Below are positions 50,225-58,943 of a stretch of 64,000 nt of DNA, one piece after another. The notes under the pieces were generated by a model, which did not search any database, was not told where the DNA came from, and saw nothing but the letters and a program-made list of their open reading frames with translations. How positions within the stretch are numbered: position 1 is the first letter of the stretch; every line of letters begins with the position of its first letter. The DNA lies in assembly GCF_000142905.1 (NCBI RefSeq), contig NW_013657656.1, positions 282,991 through 346,990 on the forward strand, given 5' to 3'. The translations under genes and the position numbers were made by a program. This DNA comes from Thecamonas trahens ATCC 50062 (Eukaryota; Apusozoa; Apusomonadida; Apusomonadidae).

Positions 50225-50725
50225 GGTGTGGAAGTGGAGTCGAGTGAGCGAGCGGGAGGCGTAGCGGAGGCTGTGCCGCGTCGGGTTGGGTTGGACCGCG
50301 GGCTGACCACTCACCACCACCTGTCATCCCTGGGCATGCATAACACAGTAGTTTTGAGCCCGATTCTAACCCAATAGCACAATCACATCAATTGGCAGTG
50401 ATCTGTGAAGTTTGATATGTATCTGTGCTGGTGAGGGCGGGCACAAGGCAGAGTCCGATCCCTTGACTTTGAACAAGCAGCGGACATCTTTGATCTCTCC
50501 TTGCAAGCAGAACACAGCATTTCCGATAGCTATTTCCGACGCAATAGTACATCCACATCATGTAGAAGTCATGTGTGAAGTTTGGCATGTATGCGTGATG
50601 CTGGTTGCCTGTACAAGGCAATCGCCCAACGCGACCAGCCACTTCCCGCAACACGCCACCCGAGCCAGGGGACACGATCGTACACACTCGACTATTGCCC
50701 TCCTTCCCGCCCTTCCTCCTGAGCC
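50225..50725. promoter_or_regulatory. Divergent region between RsfS and DCP1
   Basis: 501 bp flanked by outward start codons and less GC-rich than the genes around it. Most of it is taken up by an imperfect tandem duplication (listed separately). No coding exon is supported. Confidence 0.45.
50338..50620. repeat. Imperfect direct repeat of about 110 bp
   Basis: Copy A (50338-50450) and copy B (50507-50620) share AACACAG near the start, CAATAG-AC, CACATCA, TGTGAAGTTTG, CATGTAT or TATGTAT and ACAAGGCA at the same spacing. Over the last 80 bases of each, aligned without gaps, 58 of 80 positions match. Confidence 0.75.
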
Positions 50726-52027
50726 ATGTCACGAACGACGGCAGCTGTGAACCTTCAGGTACTCCAACGAGCTGATCCTGGAGTTGTATCAGTTCTTGGT
50801 AGCGCCTCTCATGTTGCAATCTATGACTATGATGAGGATGAGGGAGCATGGGAGCGTGCTGGTATCGAGGGCTCGCTCTTTCTGGTTAGTCGCTCCTCTG
50901 CGCCCTTTGCCACAATGGTGGTCATCAACAAAAAGTCGCCGACCAACCTGAGCCAGCCGCTCTTCCCGGGCATGGAAGTGCAGTTCTCCGAGCCGTATGT
51001 ACTCTACCGGACAGAGGAGGACGACATTTACGGTATGTGGTTTGCAGACGCTACAGAGCGTGACCAGCTCCTCCATGTCATCCATTCTTGCCTCGAACAA
51101 ATCTCCGCCAACGCTCCCGCCACCGCCGCCGCCACCGCCTCGCCAGCTCCCGCCCTCGCTCCCGCTGCCCACAACCCGCAGGCCGTCATGTACAATGCCC
51201 AGGCTCTGCAGCTGCAGCAGCAGCAGCAGCAGTATGCCCAGATGCAGGCCCACGCCCACGCCCAAGCCCAGGCCCGTGCTCAGGCTCAGGCCCAAGCCCA
51301 GGCTCAGGCCCATGCCCAAGCCCAGGCCCAGGCTCAGGCTCAGGCTCAGGCCCAGGCTCAGGCTCAGGCTCAGGCTCAGGCCCAGGCTCAGGCTCGCGCT
51401 CAGGCACAGGCACAAGCACAAGCACAGGCCCAAGCGATGCGGATGCAGAGCCAGGCGCACGCTGCGCCGATGTCCGCTGCTGCATTGGAGGCGCAGATGC
51501 AGCAGTACAACGCCATGCTCAAGATGCAGGCTAGCGGCACAGCTGGTGCTGCGGCTGGCGCTACAGGAGGATATGGTGGCCCTGATGGCAGTGCGCAGCC
51601 GCCGCAGGCTGCAGGATGGACGCCGGTGGCAGTGACAGACCTCTTTGCCGCCGCTGGCTCGCTGCAGACGGCACCGGTGCCCAAGACGCCAATCTCGGCG
51701 CCACCGCTCGGCACCGCTGCCGCTGCGCCGGCCTTCCCGCCCGAGCCGATCCCGGAGCCGGCGAGCATCAGCAAGTTTGAGATGCTCTCGCTGCTGCAAA
51801 AGGGGGCGACGGCGGCGTCAGGCGACGGCTCGACGTCGATCTCAGGCCTCGCCGCCAAGCAGGCCGCCAACCCGGTCGCTTTTGCGCCCGGCAGCCAAGC
51901 CGCCACGCCCGTCGTCGCTGGCCTCACCCGCGACCAGCTTCGTGACGCACTCATCCGCCTCGTCAACAACGCCTCGTTCCTCGACATGCTTTACAACGAC
52001 TACCTCCGCTCGACGTCGTCAGCATGA
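50726..52027 (+). CDS. DCP1: mRNA-decapping protein DCP1
   Basis: A single exon of 433 residues. The N-terminal EVH1-like domain (1-125) has [60 protein letters not shown] and the decapping signature [17 protein letters not shown] long Ala-Gln repeat follows (about 155-240). The C-terminus ([20 protein letters not shown] then MLYNDYL) matches the trimerisation helix of metazoan/plant DCP1. DCP1 activates DCP2 for 5' cap removal in P-bodies. The ATG is preceded by a C/T-rich leader. Length lies between yeast (231) and human DCP1A (582). Confidence 0.9.
   Translation: MSRTTAAVNLQVLQRADPGVVSVLGSASHVAIYDYDEDEGAWERAGIEGSLFLVSRSSAPFATMVVINKKSPTNLSQPLFPGMEVQFSEPYVLYRTEEDDIYGMWFADATERDQLLHVIHSCLEQISANAPATAAATASPAPALAPAAHNPQAVMYNAQALQLQQQQQQYAQMQAHAHAQAQARAQAQAQAQAQAHAQAQAQAQAQAQAQAQAQAQAQAQAQARAQAQAQAQAQAQAMRMQSQAHAAPMSAAALEAQMQQYNAMLKMQASGTAGAAAGATGGYGGPDGSAQPPQAAGWTPVAVTDLFAAAGSLQTAPVPKTPISAPPLGTAAAAPAFPPEPIPEPASISKFEMLSLLQKGATAASGDGSTSISGLAAKQAANPVAFAPGSQAATPVVAGLTRDQLRDALIRLVNNASFLDMLYNDYLRSTSSA
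51238..51432. repeat. Hexanucleotide repeat coding for (Ala-Gln)n in DCP1
   Basis: GCCCAG/GCTCAG units code for about 30 AQ dipeptides, with occasional AR and AH. Low-complexity Gln tracts are common in P-body proteins. Length polymorphism is likely. Confidence 0.9.
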
Positions 52028-52268
52028 CCATCGACCCATGGCTCCCCTTAGATCCGGGAGATAAACCTTTCGGTGCTGGTGTCCTAGCCACCCCCCCCCC
52101 ACATTTACCCGAATGCCAGTCCTACGCTTCAGGCACATCTCTCGCTCTGCCAGCATCGTCATGGTCGTATTCGTCGTCATCATGTCGTCGACCCAACTCC
52201 CCAACTCCGCCACCTGGAACCAGGCAGACCCTTGCCCTTGTCCCACGCCACACCTAACTACAGGGATT

Positions 52269-54076
52269 ATGGCCGCGACACCGCCTCCGACTTCTGAAGA
52301 GCTCACCCGTAAGTACACACATTCCCCACGGCTTCCAGCGACATATGACCATACCATATGACCATGTCCATCAGATGTTCTTGAATGACCATACCATACT
52401 GTGTCATCACCGGCCGCGAGGTTGGATGGAGCTGTGATGGATCTTCCACGTGAGGAACACAGCTTGGGGGGGGGGGGGGGGGGGGGGGGGGGGCTACTAT
52501 GGGCATGAAATCATGTCCAAACCAGATAGAATGGATGGATATGGGATGGAATAGGGCGTAGGGCAGGTGTGCCTGGAAAGTGGTCGGTAGGTGGGCTTGT
52601 GCCCCCCCACTCCACTTCGCCCGCACACTTCTTGTCTCTGTCGCGTAGTTTACGATTCTTTATCATGTGTGGAATTGGGCAGATGATGGTATGGGTGATG
52701 ATGGTATGGGTGATGATGGTATGGGTGATGGGTGATGATGGTATGGTGGAGATGCTGATCTTGACTGTTATCAATGTCATGTGGGGGACTCACATGCCTT
52801 AGGCGACGGGGATGATGCAGAGGCTGCTAATGCGGCTGACGGGACACAGGTCGAGGGCAACGGGGCCGCGGCCGAGGAGCCCAAGAAGAAGAAGAAGAAG
52901 AAGAAGAAGAAGAAGAAGGGTCTGCCTGGCGATCTGATCGGGGGCAATGCCGAGTATGTGGCGGCACAGCGTGCAAAGCAGACGGATCCGCCGACCAAGC
53001 CGGTGAGGCGCCTGTTCAAGAACGCCGCGCTTTTCCCGGCGGGCGAGCTGATGCAGTACGAGGACAACGGAGTGCGGTACTCGTCGGCGGAGAAGCGGGC
53101 TGAGGAGCGGGCGACTCGTGAGTGGATCGACAACTGGCGTCTTGGCGCCGAGGTCCATCGCCAGGTCCGCGCCCATGCGCAGAAGCACATCCGCCCGGGC
53201 ATGCTGCTGCGCGAGATCGCCGAGCTCGTTGAGAACACGGCGCGGGTGCTCATTGATGAGAACGGGCTGGAGGCTGGGCTTGGCTTCCCGTGCGGCGTGT
53301 CGGTCAACAACTGCGCGGCACACTACACGCCGAACCCGGATGATGAGGACATTGCGCTGCAGAGCGGCGACGTGCTCAAGGTGGACTTTGGCGTCCACTA
53401 CCAGGGCGCGATTGTGGACTCGGCCTGGACATGGTGCGACGACCCGGTCAAGCAGCCGCTTCTCGACGCGGTCCGCGCTGCAACCGAGGCCGGCATCAAG
53501 GCTGCAGGCATTGACGTCCGCCTTGTTGACGTCGGCGCCGCCATCGAGGAGGTGATGACCTCGTACGAGGTCGAGATCGACGGTGAGGTCTACCCGGTGC
53601 AGCCGGTCAACAACCTGTTTGGCCACTCGATCGAGCCGTACATCATCCATGCTGGCCACTCGGTGCCCATCATTGCCAACCAGACCGGCGTCACCGGGCG
53701 CATGGAGGAGAACATGACGTACGCCATCGAGACCTTCGGCTCTATCGCCGGCCGTGCCCATGTTGTCGAGAATGGTGACTCGTCGCACTTTATGCTCGAG
53801 CCGCATGCGCGCGGCCGCATCGGCCTCAAGTCGGCCCAGCAGCTCCTCAACTTTATCAAGCGTACCTTCAACACGCTGCCGTTCTGCCGCCGCTGGCTCC
53901 ACCGCGCTGGTCAGACACGCCATGCCGGCGCCCTCTCCTACCTCGTCAAGAACGGCTTTATCTCCTCCCATCCGCCGCTCCTCGACTCTGCCGGCTCGCT
54001 CGTTGCCCAGTACGAGCACACCATCCTCCTCAAGCCGACCTGCAAGGAGGTTGTTTCTCGCGGTGATGACTACTAA
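52269..54076 (+). CDS. METAP2: Methionine aminopeptidase 2
   Basis: Exons 52269-52308 and 52803-54076 (intron 494 bases, donor GTAAGT, acceptor GCCTTAG) encode 437 residues. The N-terminus has the typical polylysine block (about 12 Lys from an AAG repeat at 52882-52917). Metal ligands and active-site residues are in place: CAAHYTPN (His), LKVDFGVHYQGAIVDSAW (two Asp), NNLFGHSIEPY (His), TYAIETFGS (Glu) and AQYEHTILLKPTCKEVVSRG (Glu). MetAP2 removes the initiator Met from nascent proteins. The first exon (MAATPPPTSEELT) joins in phase 1 as Arg-Asp. The intron contains 28 consecutive G and a 15-bp tandem repeat. Confidence 0.95.
52466..52493. repeat. Run of 28 G in the MetAP2 intron
   Basis: A pure guanine homopolymer on the sense strand of the intron. 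Length is uncertain given sequencing limits. It could form G-quadruplex structure in the pre-mRNA. Confidence 0.9.
52682..52745. repeat. 15-bp tandem repeat in the MetAP2 intron
   Basis: Units of GATGATGGTATGGGT recur about four times with one extra GGGTGAT. They lie 60-120 bases before the acceptor. No function is assigned. Confidence 0.85.
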
Positions 54077-54249
54077 ACTCAAACTCGATTCCCTCTACGC
54101 TAACCCACCATCCACACCAAGCTGAGCTAATCGTTCATCGCTCGCCTCCCCATCGACTCTCGCCGGCCGCCCAGCGCGCCCGCCGTCCGCCGTTGCCCGG
54201 GCCCCTTGCACCCGCACCGCACCGCTCTCCGCCCCACCCCTTCCACACA

Positions 54250-54252
<3 letters not shown>

Positions 54253-54296
<44 letters not shown>
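54253..54296. repeat. (CA)n microsatellite before the next gene
   Basis: About 22 CA units directly upstream of ATG 54300 and ending in CAGCAG, which could serve as a splice acceptor. A 5' exon of the following gene cannot be excluded. Confidence 0.9.
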
Positions 54297-54299
54297 CAG

Positions 54300-56129
54300 A
54301 TGTCATATAGTCCATGCGATAGCGCCACTGTCTCCACCCCGCCGTCATGGTCTGTGGCCGGTGACGGTCGGTCTACGTCCCCCCCACCTGCTGCCACTTC
54401 GTCAGGAGGCGCCAGTCCACGGAGCTTCAACAGAGCCACAAGCCAGTGTGAGAGTCAGGCACCGCGTGCAGATGTTGATGTCCGTACCAATGCCAGAGCA
54501 GCTTTCAGGGCCAGTGCCATGGCCACGATGAGTAAGGAGACCGCATCGGGAGGATTCGTGGCTGTCTCATCATCATCGCCTTCTGCGTCGTCATCGCAAG
54601 ATGTCTCGCCAGATTTGGAGGCATCGCCGCAGCCATCGTGGTCGTTGCAGCCCTCGGATGAGCTTGATGATGCTGGTGGTCATGGTCATGGTCATGGTCA
54701 TGGTCATGATTACGATGATGGAGTTATGCCGGTCATTACAACTACTGCCGCCAGTGCGGCTGATCTCCAGGCGGCGATGGGCAATGCGTCGCCTGGGCCG
54801 CTGTCGGCGGGTGACTTGCGCGGCGCGGGGGAGACGAGGAAGCCGGACACTTTGCATCCGAGGAGGTCAGCAGCAAGAGGCACTCGGCGAGGTCATCGAT
54901 CTCGCCGCAAGCACCGTCATGAAAGCAGAGGGCCGGTTCCTGCGCCACGCCCTCTGCCGTGGCCGCGGGCAGCACCGGCGGAAGAGGACAATGACGAGAG
55001 AACCACCCGCAGGGCCCGCCGCATGGAGCGTGCGGTTGCTGATGCCGCGCGCGAGGCGGATGCGACTGCGCAGGCCCGTGCTCTGCCAGCCACAGTCACC
55101 CCACTCGGCAGGCTGCCGGCAGGGCGAGCACGCCGCAAGCGCGGGGGCCCGGTGCTCGAGCCAGAGGCCCGCGGCCTGCTGGAGACATATCTTGGAACGG
55201 GCATCCGCGATCCGGAGCTGGATGTCATGGCCGAACAGCTGGCAGCGTTTGACCGCAAGCTGGCCCGGCTGGCAGCAACTCGAGCATCGGTCCTTGGCGC
55301 CTTCTCCAAAGGCGTTGCGTCGCTCACGGCGCACGACTCGGGCTTCCGCCCGTCGCGGGCGTATTCCGCGGCACGGCAGGTTCGCGATGGCGACGGCAGC
55401 TCGGCCCTGCCGAGCTCAGCTGGCTCGCGACTGCGGCTTGTCGACGCCCTCTCGTCTGACTCGTACTACTCGGAGCCTTTGTGGTCGGACGAGCCGGTGT
55501 GGTCCGGCTCGTGCGACTCGTCCGACTACGGCGCGTGGCTCGAGGCCCGACGAGAACGCGAGGTTCTGAGCAAACGCCGCCGGCGCCGGCGAACCAGCCA
55601 CGGTGGTCGCGTGCGGGAAGCCGCTGCTGCCGACCCGGCCACCCGGCGGGCACATCTGCGGCGGTCGTTGGCTGCTGCGCGAAAGCGGCGATCGCCGGCG
55701 TCGCCAGCCGGTCGCGGCCGTCGCCTTCCCCGCTTCCCGCGGCATGTCAAGCTTCCGGCGTCGGTCCTAGCGTCGGCAGGCATTTGTCGGTCCGACTCGT
55801 GCACCAACTCGGGTTCCGCCACCGACGACGCTGCAGCGCTACTCTCGCCGATGGAGGCGAGACGCGCGGCCAACCGCAAGACACGCCGCGCCCGCCGCGC
55901 CAAGGTCCTCGCCAAGGTCGACGCCTTTCTCGACGCTGACTCGTCGTCGTCGTCGGGCATTCACGGCCTGCTTGACGAGCACCTTACTCTTGCCCAGATC
56001 CGGGACATTGCCGATGGCGGGCCGCGGGCCCACCGCGCTGTTGTCGCCGCTCGCAGCCACCAGCGCATTCCGCGTCCGCATCCATCCCACGCTCAGATGC
56101 GGGCCTGGGCCGACTCAGATTCGTCGTAA
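54300..56129 (+). CDS. Arg/Ser/Ala-rich protein, function unknown
   Basis: A single open exon of 609 residues starting MSYSPCDSATVST. The N-terminal 180 residues are Ser/Pro-rich with a (Gly-His)4 stretch encoded by GGTCAT repeats (about 54679-54706). The rest is Arg-rich with helical patches (TRRARRMERAVADAAREA; AEQLAAFDRKLARLAATRAS), an acidic Ser/Tyr patch (SSDSYYSEPLWSDEPVWSGS), and a C-terminal basic helix (EARRAANRKTRRARRAK). No family, signal peptide or membrane segment is recognised. The composition suggests a nuclear or cytoskeletal disordered protein. The 3' end overlaps the nucleotidyltransferase fragment by 15 bases. Confidence 0.5.
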   Translation: MSYSPCDSATVSTPPSWSVAGDGRSTSPPPAATSSGGASPRSFNRATSQCESQAPRADVDVRTNARAAFRASAMATMSKETASGGFVAVSSSSPSASSSQDVSPDLEASPQPSWSLQPSDELDDAGGHGHGHGHGHDYDDGVMPVITTTAASAADLQAAMGNASPGPLSAGDLRGAGETRKPDTLHPRRSAARGTRRGHRSRRKHRHESRGPVPAPRPLPWPRAAPAEEDNDERTTRRARRMERAVADAAREADATAQARALPATVTPLGRLPAGRARRKRGGPVLEPEARGLLETYLGTGIRDPELDVMAEQLAAFDRKLARLAATRASVLGAFSKGVASLTAHDSGFRPSRAYSAARQVRDGDGSSALPSSAGSRLRLVDALSSDSYYSEPLWSDEPVWSGSCDSSDYGAWLEARREREVLSKRRRRRRTSHGGRVREAAAADPATRRAHLRRSLAAARKRRSPASPAGRGRRLPRFPRHVKLPASVLASAGICRSDSCTNSGSATDDAAALLSPMEARRAANRKTRRARRAKVLAKVDAFLDADSSSSSGIHGLLDEHLTLAQIRDIADGGPRAHRAVVAARSHQRIPRPHPSHAQMRAWADSDSS

Positions 56130-56336
56130 GTCTGGGACAATGGCGACCTGATCGATGGACGAGAGCGGATCATTGAGAATGGCGAGGAGAAGGGCGTGGA
56201 GGAAGGGAACGACATGACCACGACGGGCGTCGACCAAGGGAAGGAAGGCCTTGGCCACAGCACCGGTAAAGGGGAACATACGCGTCCCGAGCCCGGCAAT
56301 GGGCACCACGGCCTTGCGCAGACGGGGGCTTTCCAT
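56115..56336 (-). pseudogene. Truncated N-terminus of a GalU-like nucleotidyltransferase
   Basis: From ATG 56336 a 73-residue frame begins MESPRLRKAVVPIAGLGTRM and continues FPFTGAVAKAFLPLVD, the nucleotide-binding signature of UTP-glucose-1-phosphate uridylyltransferases (GxGTR...PK). It then runs only to VAIVPDLRRI and stops, where functional enzymes continue for 200 or more residues. An assembly gap lies 17 bases upstream of the ATG, so a mis-join is possible. The stop overlaps the convergent gene's end. Either a gene remnant or an artefact of contig joining. The N-terminal signature itself is clear. Confidence 0.6.
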
Positions 56337-56353
56337 GGCGAGGAGGTAGAGGG

Positions 56354-56453
56354 NNNNNNNNNNNNNNNNNNNNNNNNNNNNNNNNNNNNNNNNNNNNNNN
56401 NNNNNNNNNNNNNNNNNNNNNNNNNNNNNNNNNNNNNNNNNNNNNNNNNNNNN
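56354..56453. other. Assembly gap (100 N)
   Basis: Exactly 100 N, the size conventionally used for a contig join of unknown length. The orientation and distance of sequences on either side are therefore not certain. Confidence 0.98.
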
Positions 56454-57326
56454 TTTTGCTGATAAATGCACCCGCCCATTCCAGCCGCCTGCGCGATGCG
56501 CTTAGGGTTTCCTGTGTGTGTGTGGCCCCGCCCGAGGAAGAGGGCCGGTCGGCTCCGCGGGGGGGGACCAGGGGGGGGGGGGGGGAGGACATGACCAGCT
56601 GGAGAGCGGAAGAGGGGATGTAGGGATACCATACTCACGGAGGATATGGAACTGTGTATGGTGGTGTAGGGTATGCGCTTTTTGATCGTATCTCTGTGGG
56701 CTCTGCGGCTGTAGGCTCGTTGGCAGTCTCGTCGGCTTCCTCGCTCTGGGCCTCGGCACTCTCGCTGCAGAGCGCTATGAGTGGGCGGCAAGGAGGACAG
56801 GCTGCTCACCCGCACCCGCAGTCACACACGCCGCACCCGCCGGTTCCTCCGCATCCCATGTAATGGTCATCCTTCGGATGATCTCGGCCCTCATCCTCCT
56901 CACACATTCATTCATCGATCTTGATGACGCAAGTCACCGTCGATGCCAATGAGCCATGGTCGTCGGTGCCTCTAGCCATGGTCAAGCCCATCCACCTACT
57001 GATCGCCATCACCATCACGCACATCGTCATCGCCACCCCCACCGTCCTCCTCCTCTTCCACCACCACTCGTTTGGTTGTTTCTTAAGAGGGCTGACGTCT
57101 CTGAAACCGCGGCGGAATAGTGCGGCACAAGCTGGACTGGCAGGACGGATCGAGTCGCGAGCACGGCCAAATCGTCAAGTCCGCACACCTCTCTTCACAA
57201 AGACACATAACCTGCAGAGGAGTATTTGCAGGTGCTGACACACATTCTCTCTATCTTTTTCTCTTTCTCTCTCTCTCTCTCTCTCACCCCTCATCCCACG
57301 CGTCTCGCTGCTCATCACCGTTACAG
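56454..57326. other. Region upstream of IGPD with G runs and CT repeats
   Basis: Holds a 15-G run (56571-56585), a (CT)n tract (about 57255-57285) and several short open frames. The first exon of the IGPD gene must lie here because the main exon opens at an acceptor (CCGTTACAG before 57327). The ATG at 56923 is one candidate, but no donor in phase could be confirmed. Confidence 0.45.
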
Positions 57327-57896
57327 CGGCTGGAGCGAAAGACCAAGGAGACCGAAGTGATGGTGGAGCTGTGTTTGGATGGAAGTGGGAGTGCCGAGGT
57401 GGAGACTGGTATTGGTTTTCTGGATCACATGCTCACGGCCCTGGCCAAGCACGCTCGCTGGGATCTTGTTCTGACGTGTGACGGTGACCTGCATGTCGAC
57501 GATCATCACACGGTCGAAGACTGCGCCCTCGTTCTGGGCTCGGCCTTCAAGGCCGCTCTTGGCACTGTGGCCGGCATCGCTCGCTTTGGACATGCCTATT
57601 GCCCGCTCGATGAGTCACTCTCGCGGGCAGTCGTCGACATCTCAGGTCGCCCGCACGCTACAGTCGACATCGATTTCAAACGCGAGAAGATCGGGGAGCT
57701 CTCGACTGAGATGATCCCGCATGTCTTTACCTCGTTTGCTTCGACTGCTGGCATCACCATCCATGTCACCAACCTCTACGGCGCCAACGACCACCACAAG
57801 GCCGAGTCGGCGTTCAAGGCTGCCGCCGTCGCCCTCCGCGCCGCACTCACCCGCGACAACTCTGCCGGTGTGCCGTCGACCAAGGGCGTTCTCTAG
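57327..57896 (+). CDS. HIS3: Imidazoleglycerol-phosphate dehydratase (5' exon not resolved)
   Basis: The exon gives 189 residues covering essentially the whole enzyme: RLERKTKETEVMVELCLDGS (start of the fold), GIGFLDHMLTALAKHARWDL, the first manganese motif HVDDHHTVEDCALVLG, AYCPLDESLSRAVVDISGRP, IPHVFTSFA, and the second motif NDHHKAESAFKAAAVALR. The enzyme dehydrates imidazoleglycerol phosphate to imidazole-acetol phosphate, step six of histidine synthesis. All His and Glu ligands are present. Only a short leader exon is missing. Its presence means this protist makes histidine. Tail-to-tail with the IMP cyclohydrolase gene, 9 bp apart. Confidence 0.9.
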   Translation, partial: RLERKTKETEVMVELCLDGSGSAEVETGIGFLDHMLTALAKHARWDLVLTCDGDLHVDDHHTVEDCALVLGSAFKAALGTVAGIARFGHAYCPLDESLSRAVVDISGRPHATVDIDFKREKIGELSTEMIPHVFTSFASTAGITIHVTNLYGANDHHKAESAFKAAAVALRAALTRDNSAGVPSTKGVL

Positions 57897-57905
57897 GTAA
57901 ACATC

Positions 57906-58514
57906 TTATTCATCGCCGAGTCCAAGGTGTGCCGCGATGGCTGCGTCGTAGTCGCGAGTCCGCTTAAAGGCAGTGCGGGCAAGCGCCCGGCGGGTGGCGT
58001 ACGACACGCTGCCACCAGACGAGGTCATCTCGTCCGCGACGGCTTTGTACTGCGCCGGATCGACGACCACGGTGACGCCCTCGCAGAACGCCTTGGCCGC
58101 TGCGCGGATCATGGTCACGCCACCGATGTCAATCTCGTCAGTAACTGCCGAGTCGGAGAGCCCAGCACGGCCTGCAACCACCGTCTCAAACGGATACAGG
58201 TTGCAGACGACGAGGTCGATGGCGCCGATGCCGTGGGCGGCAGCCTCGACAACGTCAGCGTCGACAGACCGCCGCATGAGTAGGCCACCATGGATCAGCG
58301 GGTGCAGCGTCTTGACTCGCCCACCAAACACCTCCGGAAAGCCCGTCACCTCCTGCACCGCAGTCACCGCAAGGCCCGCAGCCTCGAGCGTCCGTGCCGT
58401 CCCGCCCGTGCTCACAATGGTCACCCCGACAGCTACCAGAGCTTGACAGAGCTCAACCACGCCGGTTTTGTCCGCCACAGACACCAGCGCCCGCTTCACC
58501 ATACTCTCCGACAT
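57906..58514 (-). CDS. Stand-alone IMP cyclohydrolase (PurH N-terminal half)
   Basis: 202 residues from ATG 58514 (MSESMVKRALVSVADKTG; 58502 is an alternative start). It is the MGS-fold half of ATIC/PurH: VTIVSTGGTARTLEAAGL, FPEVFGGRVKTLHPLIHGG, VVCNLYPFETVV, EIDIGGVTMIRAAAKAF and FKRTRDYDAAIAAHLG. The enzyme closes FAICAR to IMP, the last step of purine synthesis. Human ATIC continues directly into the transformylase domain at the point where this protein stops (GLGDE). The transformylase is the next gene on the opposite strand. The length equals a complete cyclohydrolase domain, so this is not a random truncation. Confidence 0.92.
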   Translation of the reverse strand: MSESMVKRALVSVADKTGVVELCQALVAVGVTIVSTGGTARTLEAAGLAVTAVQEVTGFPEVFGGRVKTLHPLIHGGLLMRRSVDADVVEAAAHGIGAIDLVVCNLYPFETVVAGRAGLSDSAVTDEIDIGGVTMIRAAAKAFCEGVTVVVDPAQYKAVADEMTSSGGSVSYATRRALARTAFKRTRDYDAAIAAHLGLGDE

Positions 58515-58943
58515 GCTGTTTCTAAGAGTCAAGTTGTTGTATCCCCTTCTCGCCACTTGAGCTCACGCCTTGCTTGTTGCCTCGCCAGCCCGGTCAGAGT
58601 ACCGTGTTACTTTTTTTTGGCCCTCCGCACTGTCCCGCACATCACTGCCGTCACAGCGCCCATGTGCTTGTTCTAGGCATGCTACGAGGCGACATGGCAG
58701 AAAGTACAATGCAGAGCCACAAAGCAGAGGGTATGGGCAGGAGAGCTAGCCTGAAGGCAGAGGGAAAGAGGTGAGGCGGCTACCTGTGGAACGTTCGAAT
58801 GGAATGCTGCCCTCAACTCTCCCACTCTGCACGCTTCGGCGTCAGCCAACTGAGAGCTCAGGTGAGCGGCAGTCAGCCCAGAGCTACCCAATTGCAGAGC
58901 GAGTCGGCCACCTCTCGACGGATACCAGGACCAGGTTGACGAC
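58515..58943. promoter_or_regulatory. Shared divergent promoter of the split purH genes
   Basis: 429 bp between outward start codons of the cyclohydrolase and the transformylase, allowing co-regulation of the two activities. It is AT-richer than the genes, with a T8 run near 58612. I see no remnant of coding sequence linking the two halves. Confidence 0.5.

Noticed and set aside
50371-50620. Direct repeats as a CRISPR array
   Set aside because: Only two diverged copies, eukaryotic context and no cas genes.
56654-56863. 69-residue plus-strand frame with Ala/Ser and Pro/His composition
   Set aside because: No ATG, no recognisable domain and close to a gap; not supported as a gene.
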